In this document: positions 12,401 through 21,200 of the stretch, in pieces
Numbering within the stretch: position 1 is the stretch's first letter
How the letters are laid out: every line of letters begins with the position of its first letter
DNA from: Liolophura sinensis
Lineage: Eukaryota > Mollusca > Polyplacophora > Chitonida > Chitonidae
Direction: 5' to 3'
NCBI RefSeq assembly: GCF_032854445.1
Contig: NC_088307.1
Span: 9,062,017 to 9,126,016, forward strand
Length of the DNA stretch: 64,000 nucleotides
Program-made: the position numbers and the translations under genes
The notes under the pieces: generated by a model
Database searches by the model: none
Told to the model about the DNA's origin: nothing
Seen by the model: only the letters and a program-made list of their open reading frames with translations

Positions 12401-14579
12401 TACCTGTGCAACTTCCCTATGGCTAGTCTCCACGGCACTTTACACATTTCTTCCATCTCCAAAACATTATGTGACGTATCTACGAACATTTTTTTTCTTC
12501 TCTACTGTGCAGCTAATGTTTTAGAAATGGCTGACGCATGGTGGGATCCAAACGCGGTCGTGTTGACTCAAACAGACTTTGAAAAATTAGGACAACAGGG
12601 AGTTTTGTGAAAGGACAATAATGTCCTTGACAGTAATTGTTTTAGAGTTGCTTGGAAATATAAAAATCGTCAATGGGTTTAGAACTGCATAGCAACAATG
12701 ATTGGCCAAATCCCCGTTTTTAAATATGGAGTTTTTGATTTCAAGGTGTGGCTAGTTCTTGTAGCAGCTGTTTTCATTAGATTTCCCATCATTCCATTCA
12801 CAATTTCCACTCAAGAGGTTGGCATATTTCTCACCAGGTGGTTTCGACAGATGACGTAACATGTGTACTGTGCCGTGGGGACTAGCTATAGGGAAGTTGC
12901 ATACTTCTAGGTAATGGACTTCTGATATGATATACCATCAAAACTGAACCCTACAATAATCAAACAGCATTACCCTAAAGCGTGACAATTAATCACCTGG
13001 TTTTAGTGCAGCTACATGTACACCTCGCCTCCCCCCAATGCTAGCACGTATCATTACCACACCTACTTCAACATACATATAGAAGCATGATTGCCAATGT
13101 CCCCCACCCCCCCAAAAGGATGTTGTTGCACTCCTCTCTATACACATTCAAAAGTTGCTGTGAAGAAAACATTCATGTTTTGTCTCTGCACCCAGTAGCT
13201 TGGTTTATAGCATGTACTTCTATATATTCAATGTAAACTACATGTATGATATTATGTTCAAGGAGAACAAAATGTAAAAATTATGCCAAAATGAGATGGA
13301 AGAGCAACAAAACTTATTTTCCAGTATGCATGGTTGTTAATATTTTTTTAGATTTTTTTCTTCAGGAGAAAAGGGTATTTGATAATATCTATGTATAGTA
13401 TGGTATTTGGAGCCACCTTTTTGGCACTTTTAGCGTTCTTGCATAATAATGTTCTAAATGTTCTTGTTACTTGGGTTAATTGTACCACAAACTGTGCCCA
13501 AAAGGCTCGGATATATTAGCGTCTGATTATTCACGCACCTTATACAGCCCAAATAGTCGTCCATTCACGCGGTCCAATGCCACTCGCACCCACATAGGTG
13601 TCCCGTCATACCACATGATGTTCTCCAACATGGTAGGATTGCGTAGTATGATGTACTCTCGGCCTAGTCGAAAATTGCTTGTTTCCTAATATCAAACAGA
13701 TCAGAAGTTGACATAGGCATACAGCAGACCAGATGCTGAAACTGTTTCAAAGGTTATTAAAAACACTGAAAAATTCAGCTCTGAAGCTGATCTACAGGAT
13801 GATGAGTTAACCACAAAAGATCCACCCTCACCGATGCATTTATCCCACCCCATCCACCCTCCCATCCATCCTTTGAACTTGCCTCCTTAGGCCATGTGCA
13901 GGCCAGGCATCACAATATAGCTAAGATTGACGTATGATCCGAGAAAGTAGATTCAAAAGGTATAAATTCCAGCTGACCACAATTTAATCAGCTACAAATA
14001 TCCCCCATGCACAAGTGTTTGAATTTTGACATTTAAATCAATGGTTTTGAAGATTGATTTTCAAGAAAAACATACAACATTTTATAGAATGGCCTCATGA
14101 CAAAGTATATGTAGGTCAAAGGTCAGTTGCGCTGAGCATATACCCCATCGGTGGATACCGTAATATCAGGGAATCAAACTCTGCATAAAGTTTCACTGAA
14201 AAAAGCTCACAAGTTCTGAACATTCAATGCCTTCAATTCTTTTTTAAGGTAATGTTCCAGTAGCTACATTACTTAGCTTATAGAGTACAATGTTGCATTA
14301 ACTTCTTTTTCTTTCAGGTTGTTTACCTGTTGTTCTGCATGTAGGCAGGCGAATGTTTTGAGGAATAAAAATTTCAATCTCAACAAATTGAGTTTAATAT
14401 CTTGGATTAAATACAGACATGATGTTTATTTTATGTACATGTAAGTGAAACATAAAAAATACAAACCTCAGATTGAAACAAAAGTACAACTTGTAAATAC
14501 AGAGTGTTCACCATTGCCTCGAAACACTCCCAAAAGGCTTGCACAGGGTTTTGAAATAGTATCACTTTGGAACGGCAGT
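342..14579 (-). CDS. unidentified conserved multi-exon gene (partial, seven candidate exons)
   Basis: I do not recognise this gene. Seven minus-strand segments look like coding exons, each open between an AG acceptor and a GT donor. In transcript order they are 14579-14467, 13685-13539, 12325-12190, 11388-11304, 11242-11107, 3913-3776 and 496-342. Phases agree for 14579>13685>12325 and for 12325>3913>496. The two exons near 11.1-11.4 kb do not match their neighbours, so they are alternative, belong with exons I missed, or carry an indel. The residues look like a globular, mainly helical, cytosolic protein (for example MLENIMWYDGTPMWVRVALD and LLLRWLPEIVLATFQ). There is no signal peptide or membrane segment. 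Neither first nor last exon was found. Moderately sure it is a real gene; no function proposed. Confidence 0.5.
1585..1848 (+). repeat. tRNA-derived SINE, full length
   Basis: tRNA-like head with A box (gtggctcagttggttagc) and B box (gagttcaagtccagctc), body, and tail gaaatattcttgagtacggc ending in aataaataaa. Confidence 0.85.
2200..3370. other. no recognisable gene
   Basis: AT-rich sequence with a few short open frames. I see nothing coding and no clear repeat. Confidence 0.4.
3501..3645 (+). repeat. tRNA-derived SINE, 5' truncated
   Basis: Body and tail of the same SINE family, from ggcttcctctccggctgtat to cgtaaaacactaatcaa; the tRNA head is absent. Confidence 0.8.
3776..3913 (-). CDS. 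exon of unidentified gene
   Basis: 138 nt, open from acceptor ttctag to donor G|gtaagt, phase 1 to phase 1. The peptide is helical and charged, with RDLTARLFAEIARYHRAGVA inside. Both junction phases fit the exons at 12190 and 342. Confidence 0.55.
4850..5338. repeat. minisatellite, 40-nt unit, about 12 copies
   Basis: The unit contains acaggatgctggcaagagca and tgagagcaaaggcccac. Copies differ by single substitutions and one- or two-base changes in the A run. Long open frames on both strands are by-products of the repeat and I do not call them genes. Confidence 0.85.
6067..6603 (-). repeat. second SINE family (tail gtttaacgtcgtac type), with internal insertion
   Basis: The tRNA-like head is at the right end (read on minus: ggtggcctagtggttag) and an AATG tail at the left. 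The middle matches the element at 57.05-57.38 kb. About 170 bases near 6131-6300 have no counterpart there. Confidence 0.65.
6610..8930. other. no recognisable gene
   Basis: Short open frames only. It holds C-rich (7795-7820) runs. gatacagaatcaattctgat at 6953 resembles gatacagaatctattctgac at 3978, a short dispersed repeat. Confidence 0.4.
8936..9012. repeat. 20-nt tandem repeat, four copies
   Basis: aaacagttacaataacatat repeated without visible change. Confidence 0.9.
9525..9885. repeat. compound tandem repeat (ctttcatacagatgga)
   Basis: Six or more units of agcagaaatttgacctttca or its agcataactttgatctttca variant with cagatggatgctggatgga, arranged as longer and shorter units. Open frames through it are repeat artefacts. 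Confidence 0.85.
11107..11242 (-). CDS. candidate exon of unidentified gene
   Basis: Open for 45 codons (includes WLDPTEMLKGLISQYPDENT and DFIWHLQLWDMRGSD) up to donor GAC|gtaaga. The acceptor is uncertain: two AGs nine bases apart (tttgcacag and ataaacag) give the same phase and neither has a good pyrimidine tract. The phase does not match neighbouring exons, so one linking exon may be missing. Confidence 0.4.
11304..11388 (-). CDS. candidate exon of unidentified gene
   Basis: 85 nt from acceptor ataaacag to a strong donor A|gtaagt. The open frame reads GFVTHSNGLIESSLVMYQTT and on to YQSLK. Phase 0 in, phase 1 out, which does not join cleanly to either neighbour. Confidence 0.35.
12190..12325 (-). 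CDS. exon of unidentified gene
   Basis: 136 nt, acceptor gtgtacag, donor G|gtaagc. Only one frame is open, encoding a leucine-rich helix (LTDLLLRWLPEIVLATFQ) and then a beta-like segment DVYLFLRLP. Phase 0 in, phase 1 out. Confidence 0.55.
12380..12935. mobile_element. candidate nonautonomous element with long terminal inverted repeats
   Basis: The left arm (gaagtccattacctgtgcaa, then cttccctatggctagtctcc) recurs inverted at 12870-12930 with about 85-90 percent visible identity over some 55 bases. A third copy of the arm is at 15424-15475. No transposase frame inside. Target duplications not established. Confidence 0.5.
13539..13685 (-). CDS. exon of unidentified gene
   Basis: 147 nt encoding 49 residues, phase 0 to 0, acceptor gatattag and donor AAG|gtgcgt. 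It contains REYIILRNPTMLENIMWYDG and RVALDRVNGRLFGLYK. This is the most protein-like exon of the set and a good query for identifying the gene. Confidence 0.55.
14467..14579 (-). CDS. candidate exon of unidentified gene (most 5' seen)
   Basis: Acceptor gtttttttcag is strong; donor GAG|gtttgt is weak. It is open for 37 codons with FQNPVQAFWECFEAMVNTLY. It ends in phase 0, as the next exon needs, and starts in phase 1. Confidence 0.4.
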
Positions 14580-15479
14580 CTGAAAAAAACATTTACAAAT
14601 TCTGTATTTCACCTTTAATCGAACATAAAGTTTGTCACTATATATATACACAGAAAATATGATATAGGACACAGTTATCACAGAAAGTCTTGAAAACGGA
14701 GAAGATGAAGTTCAACAATGAGGATGTGGCACTGACAGACAATTCACTCTGAGTAGCCATGTTGTAGAAGCCCTTATGAACTCAGCCAATCACAAGCGCT
14801 GAAAGTAACTTTGTCAGGTTGAGCTGGCCAGAAAAAGATCTCGGGATAGTCACTGCTTGAAGACAATTATTGTCACTTTGCATTATATTTCTTTAGCAAA
14901 GTGAGATTTAAAACCAAAATGTCTTCCCAAAATCAGAGTGAAAGAGTCTGTTTTCAATCAGAAAGTCCTGATGTTTTCAGTAAATTCCCTGAAGTCGCTA
15001 CAGCCAGCTAGGCCAAATGCTTACAAACATGTAGGATGAGGACGAACAGGACTGCTAAAACATGACGCTTGTGTCCATGAACATCGCCCTGACCAAGCAC
15101 CAAACTAAAAGAAACATTCTAGGGGAAATCTATTGCACTAGCTCCTGAACAGTGTAGTGTGTTCACTGGCTTAGACAAATAAACTGTCATGTTCACTGAA
15201 GCCAAGCAGACTTTGATCTGTAAGATTGATAAATATGTTTTTCTCATTGTTGTCCTTGTGCAAAACTCTCCGTTGTCATAATTTGATTTTTGAAGTCTAC
15301 ATCAATTTCTCCCACCATACATCAGCCGTTTCTTGAACTTTTACTGCATAACAGACAGAAAAAAATACATGGCTGCACAGATATGTCACACAAGTGTGTT
15401 AGAAATCAAACGAAAGCATAAAGTGTCACGGAGACTAGCTACAGGAAGTTGCGTACTTCTAGGTAATGGACTTCTGCTT

Positions 15480-15985
15480 TTATACAATAAAGCTCTTAGT
15501 GGTTGTGTATTCAAAAACATATTCAAGGCACTTACTAAGTATTCAGCCAACTATTAAAAGCCTAGCTTTTGAAATCCAGCTCAACCAATGAGACTGGGCG
15601 TTCTTATCAAGCTAATACAGCATCAAGATAGCAGGTTGAAAGGCGAAGTGCAAAGCTTTGACTTTCACAAAAAACTATACTGTTAATTAACAGACTTTTT
15701 CAGTTAATATTTGATAACATTACAGATGTTTCCATTGTGCACATAATTTATTTAATTATTTTTAATACAAATCTTTACTATATTGTCTAAGGTAATCTTT
15801 CAGTATGGAAAATCTCCAGTGCTGACCTTTCCTTAGTTTTTAGAATGTTTTAGAATTGGTGGCCCAGCTGTCATTAATGTTTTTGAAAAAATGGACTTGT
15901 TTTTGTGATGATTGTCAGATTATGAGCTAGGACAGCTTTATTTGACATCACCGCATTTCAAAATAAAAGACGGCACGCCGACGCG
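15480..15985. other. no recognisable gene
   Basis: AT-rich, nothing seen besides the end of the inverted-repeat arm at 15475. Confidence 0.35.
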
Positions 15986-15989
15986 GCGG

Positions 15990-16195
15990 AAGGACCAAGG
16001 AGCCTCTCACCACTGCCATCGCTGTGAGTTCAAGTCAGGTCATGTTGGCTTTCTCTCTTGCCGTACGTGGGAAGGTGTGTCTGCAGCCTGCGGATGGTCG
16101 TGGGTTTCCTCCCACCGTAATGCTGGCCGCCACCATATAAATCAAATGTTCTGAAGTACGACTTAAAACACTAATCAAATAAATAAATAAATATA
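15990..16195 (+). repeat. tRNA-derived SINE, diverged
   Basis: From aaggagcctctcaccactgc through gtgagttcaagtcaggtcat to an aataaataaat tail; most of the tRNA A-box end is missing. Confidence 0.75.
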
Positions 16196-16233
16196 TTAAA
16201 ATCAAAGACAAGAGTGGTGGAACTTACAACTTA

Positions 16234-16720
16234 AGTAGTTAGGAATGTGACTTAGGGGTCTCATTGAGGAGCCATTTTTTGAGGTTTTAGAGGAGTCGTT
16301 TTTTGAGGTGATGTGGTGGTGACGTCACACCTGCCAGCCCGAAGGGCTGGTAGGTGTGACGTCATCCCTCAGTTGTGGGTTTTTTTCCACGCCGCGGGGT
16401 GTATGTGTGTATAGACGAGTGTGATATAGTATAACCGTATAACAGTATAGGGAAAAAAAGAGCGAAAAAAAGAGGCAAAACGTCGGCTTGTAAAGTCGAG
16501 TGGGACAGCTCGAAAAGAGCTCCCGGGCGCCAAAACGAGCCAATGGGTGAGCCGGATTTGCCCCCAAACTGCCCAATGGGGGGCCCGCAAAACGGACCAA
16601 TCAGCGTGCGAGAAGAGGTTACGTAAGAAAAAAACGAACCAATCAGCGCGTGGTGAATTTCCGCGTGGATAGGTAGTATAACCGTATAACAGTATAGGGC
16701 ATGTAGGTGACATGTATAAG
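16234..16720 (+). promoter_or_regulatory. hairpin/CCAAT promoter-like module, copy 1 (reading rightward)
   Basis: It starts sharply at agtagttaggaatgtgactt, as the other full copies end. In order: two Phe-rich-looking AT direct repeats (ttttttgaggt), the CRE hairpin at 16320-16364, tatagtataaccgtataac, an A-rich run, the aaaacgtcggcttgtaaagt block, then CCAAT boxes (gccaatgggt, cccaatgggg, gaccaatcag, aaccaatcag). It holds one of the two tandem units seen in copies 34.6 and 36.9 kb. A TATA-like gtataaggg lies just beyond at about 16715. No credible gene was found downstream. Confidence 0.6.
16320..16364. promoter_or_regulatory. 45-nt hairpin bounded by CRE sites
   Basis: Two 21-nt arms beginning and ending in TGACGTCA flank a 3-nt loop (gaa), with one mismatch. 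TGACGTCA is the CREB/ATF site. Repeated at 35187-35231 and 37492-37536. Confidence 0.85.
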
Positions 16721-18115
16721 GGTGTACTCCCCAGCTCGCTGGCGCAGTGGCTGACGCAGTGGCTGGTTGACTGACTGGCAACAATGTATACAATGTATTC
16801 AAGGCGCAGCCGATCAAAAACCACGTGTCCAAACAAAAACCACGTGTCAAAACAAAGCACAGCTGACAACAGTGTTGGCCGGACTGCAGGCTGACTGGTG
16901 GGTAGGATCGCTCAGCGTGTCTTTGCAACACTGTTCGCCCAGGAAGGCTCACTGCTGCAGGCAGAGGGTCGGTGTTATGAACCGTAGACCCGGTCGGTGG
17001 GATTTTTTTTTGGGTGATCTGCCTGTCTGTCTACCTGCTGGTTGTGGTAGGGATGGATGGATCGACACCACACCCAAACATGCACGTACACTGGAGACTC
17101 TACTATACTATACTCTACTCTACTCTATACTATATATAGGCGGTGTAGTGGAATAGAGCACAGTAGAGTATAGGGGGAAAAAAAAAGAGAAAAAACTTGG
17201 ATCAGAAAATCTCGAAGCTTATAAGAAACTTGGAGGAGATCAATGTGATGGTATTTCACACATATTTTCAGCATCTATATTTTCACCAACATCCACATAT
17301 TTAAGCAAGATATGTAACAGCCATTTCTTAAACGGTTAAATTCAATTATTCTTTATCCACTAATCTTAACACACATATACACAAGACAACCAAATGACCA
17401 TGAAGGAGAAAACAACTACCAGGTTATATTAAAAAAATTCTTTTTTCAATGTTTTATTCTTTTCTATCAAAAATCTGAAATACAAAAGGATATACCGAAA
17501 CATAAACTTGCAGTACTTGCTATGGGGAACCTAACAAAGCCCATACGTGTAAATGATAAAAATGATATTGAAAATAAATGATAAATGGGTGTGCTGAACA
17601 GCTAATTTGACTTTGAAAAGACCGGTCAAAGCAGGTGTCAAAATGTCTGGCTCTATTAGTAGAGATTGCCAAATGACCATCGAAGAGACCTAGCCTCTGT
17701 ATAAAGTTAAGTTCCTACAATAGCAGAAGGTATACATTCGAAAAATTAATCTGTTATTTTTAACAGAAAATCTGTGATCTGAATGATGCTGGAATGTATT
17801 GTGTTATTACAATATAATATTCTGCCATATTCAACATAATATACTGTTAGTCTAATGCTAATTTTATGTGGGATTAATAGAATACGTGTTTTATATTCAT
17901 CTGATATTCATCAGTTTTCATCTGATATTTTACATCACATGTGACCCGTTACAACTCCGGGAACAAGAAGATTCGAAGAAGGAAGAAGTCATTTAACAAG
18001 TCCACTCTGATACGGGCATCTCGTCCAAGGTCACGCCCCTTTCTAGCCCAGGGTCATATTGGTTATCAGAAATGAGAGAAAAAAAACAGAAAAAAACCAG
18101 GTCATCCATGGCTTT

Positions 18116-18210
18116 TCACAGGATCTGTTGGAAGCGTTCCACAGGTGGGTCGGGGTGGTTGGCATAGCTCGGCTGGGTGTAAGGACATGGTGGGCTAATG
18201 AACTCTAGGG
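18116..18210 (-). CDS. exon 9: C-terminus and stop
   Basis: 95 nt, acceptor gtgctgcag, ending in TGA at 18118-18116. It encodes a Pro/Tyr-rich tail (PPCPYTQPSYANHPDPPVER). A fragment of this exon is repeated in the opposite orientation near 27.54 kb. Confidence 0.88.
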
Positions 18211-21200
18211 CTGCAGCACAAAACAATAAACTCTGACAATTCTAGTTATGCAAATAGTTACTTTCCTGGCTAATATTCATTCAAAATATACTTGGGTAAC
18301 CGCATGCGTGTATGTATGTGAGTATTTAACCATTCATTCTTCAAACGAGTTGCTAACACACACAATACCTGATGCATGTCACAAGTGCTTACATAACGGC
18401 AAACAGCTCAGCTATGAATAGTAATTTCCAGCAATTAAGTTTTTTGCAGCATGTCTTATTACATATGATCCAGTAAAGAAGTTTTTTTTATACTTTTCAT
18501 ATACTGTTACAAACATGTAACATGAGATAGCTCTTACTTTCTTAAATCAAGAAGCAAAGCTGGTTCAGGAAAGAAACAAGACATCAAAGCATACAATGGC
18601 CACTTATTCAATGAGGTATCATAAGTGAAAAAGGGTAGAGCTTGGGCGGTGAAGCATTTGTTTGTCTTTCCTTTCTTATCTGGACACTAACTTTACCTTC
18701 AAGAGGCACACCTAACTGCATCAAAGTGTACTCTGCTGCAAAAACCTTTGCCCCCTCAACAGTAGGACACAGTTTATTTGGGGTAAATGGATTACGATTT
18801 GGAAACTGAGTACCGAGAGCTGGTATGGTGATCTGAAAGACAAATGTACTTTACCATAGATTAACAATGTAAATGCCTAACATCAACTTCTACATATACT
18901 TATACATGTATAAACCCCAACCACAACATTCTTTTTTCGATTTACTTCAGATCAATTATTTTTATAAGATAATTTACTTCTTATTCTTTCTGGTACACAT
19001 GGACATGATTAATTGTATAAATAAATAATAAAAAAAGTTACATTCCAGCAAAAAGAACTTGATTCTTATCTCTTCAAACAAGTTTCTTATCAACATTTTG
19101 TTGAAACCTATGGTAGTACCTTGTACAAAAAGAGCTCTAAGAGCTGTTGGGCACCACTTCCACCCCTTCCCATGAGAGAATGAAGCTGGTATACAGGACT
19201 TCCCCATCCATTCTTCTGACAAAGGTCATCGAGCACCTATAGTGAACATCGTTACATGCATGACATTCTTGATTTACTGAAGCCTCACTAGGGCAATCGG
19301 GCTATAAATTAAAGGTAATTAGTAAAACAAAAAATTCTTCCACAAAACAAAATCATGGTCAAAGGTTCAACACAGAGCCTTGCATTATGACAACTTTCAA
19401 TGATAACAAAACAGCCAATTTTTTAGCTATTAACACACCTGATTAACGAAATTTAATTCAAAACTCATTACATGTATAGGAAATATTAGATAAGAATTAG
19501 TTTCTAAGTATGTTCCCTGTTACTTCAAAGTTTAAACAAACACCCATCTTCAACGAAACTGAACTAACTCACCTTCTGGTTAATTGCACAATCGGTTCAT
19601 GTCTTTTAGTACGGCGTAGGCAGATTATAGATTTTAAGACTGCGTAATCCTTTAAGCATGCTTCAGAATAAGTTGCAATGCGCAACTTTTTAATGGGATA
19701 TGGGACCGGAAACCTTCTGCATTGACAACGATACACACCTCCGCTGGATGTTTCCTAAAGCCACACCCCCTCAGCATCATCCCTCGGCCTCGCACAGGGC
19801 TTCTGATGCCCATGGGACCTCGCCCTGCCAACGCCCTGCTAACAGTACAAAAAAGCACAAATATTCCAGCTATTTCATGGTAAAAATTATGTGACTGAGC
19901 CTTCTTAAAGTTTCTTCTTCTGCTTTTCCTCCTGAGATGTTCACATAAAATCAAATATATTGAGCTATTCAGGTTTGGTTGATGAAACTTAATGCTTCTT
20001 TGTATACTTACATGTAAGAAGCTCATAAAACGTTTTTTTGAGGACATTGCATGGATAACACATAAATGCAACTTCTTTCACGTCAAATGACTCTATCAAC
20101 CACAATGGTAAAACCACTAAATATGGTAGTGTACCTTTCCTACATGTATGCTGTTGAATGGAAAGCTACAGAGTGACAATTAAAGAATATAGGTCACAGG
20201 TGGTACGAAGTTCACATTAATTCTTGGCAAAAAGCAAGCCCCTACCATTCAATAAAATCGCCTGTTTTCAATAAAGCTATGCCTTGCACAGTCTTGCAAA
20301 TATTTCTGCTCCGTGTGAAGCACCTTCCAACTGAAATCCGTCATTACCTCATTTTGGATTTCAGTTGCCAAAGTAGACTTACCCATGTCATTTTTCTAGT
20401 TCTCACTCTGTACTCTGTATCCATTAGCATATCAGCAGGAGAGCTACAATACTGTACTTTGTAAAAACCACTTGCATATGCTTATTTACAGTTACAGTTA
20501 TTACAGACAAATCATAAGGTAAAATTTAATCTTAGGTTATCTAAGATTTCATCATAGATGATCACAACTGAAATGATTTAAAACCAAAGACAAATATCCT
20601 GTTCCTGGTCTGAAGCACACAAATGACAGAGCATCTGACACTTCTGAGAACCCTGATATTAAACAGACAAACTGGACACACACGGTGGAATATGACAACC
20701 TATGCTCTTAATTCCGCAAATATTGTTCTAAGCTAACTGATTTTTATAAAAATTCCAAGAATACAACTCTATTCTGACTGCCAGATCATCTGCTGTGCTG
20801 GATTCTCATCTGTATTCTTATATCGGGTGAACAGAGTTGTGGATTTCAGGCCAAAATAGTTCTTACCTTGCGGGTGGTGGAGACATCGGGTTGTAATACA
20901 ATGGAGGCGAGTAACTAGGATCATAGCCATAGCCCTGAAAAATTTGTCACAGTATCAAGTACACTTGTCATACAACCAAAGCATGCATAACCCCCCTACC
21001 TTAACATACGAGGAACTCTTACCCTAACATAACAGAGCCCATGACCTATAAATTCATGTACAAATCCAGGTCTTACTCCAATTTCCTCCATCCATAAACC
21101 TGATCGTGGTGGAATAATGTGACAATTCTTGAATATAGTATTATACACTGATTAAAAAAAAAGTTATTATTAAAGATTTTTAGCATGTAGTTCTAATCAT

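Noticed and set aside
16320-16364. Parvovirus-type terminal hairpin
   Set aside because: The terminal position and hairpin are suggestive, but no replication or capsid gene is visible and the hairpin contains CRE sites; kept as an unclassified module.
16362-17156. Open frames of 129-196 codons on both strands near module copy 1
   Set aside because: They run through the promoter-like module and hairpin, which recur elsewhere as noncoding; the downstream plus-strand frame lacks a convincing start and any domain.
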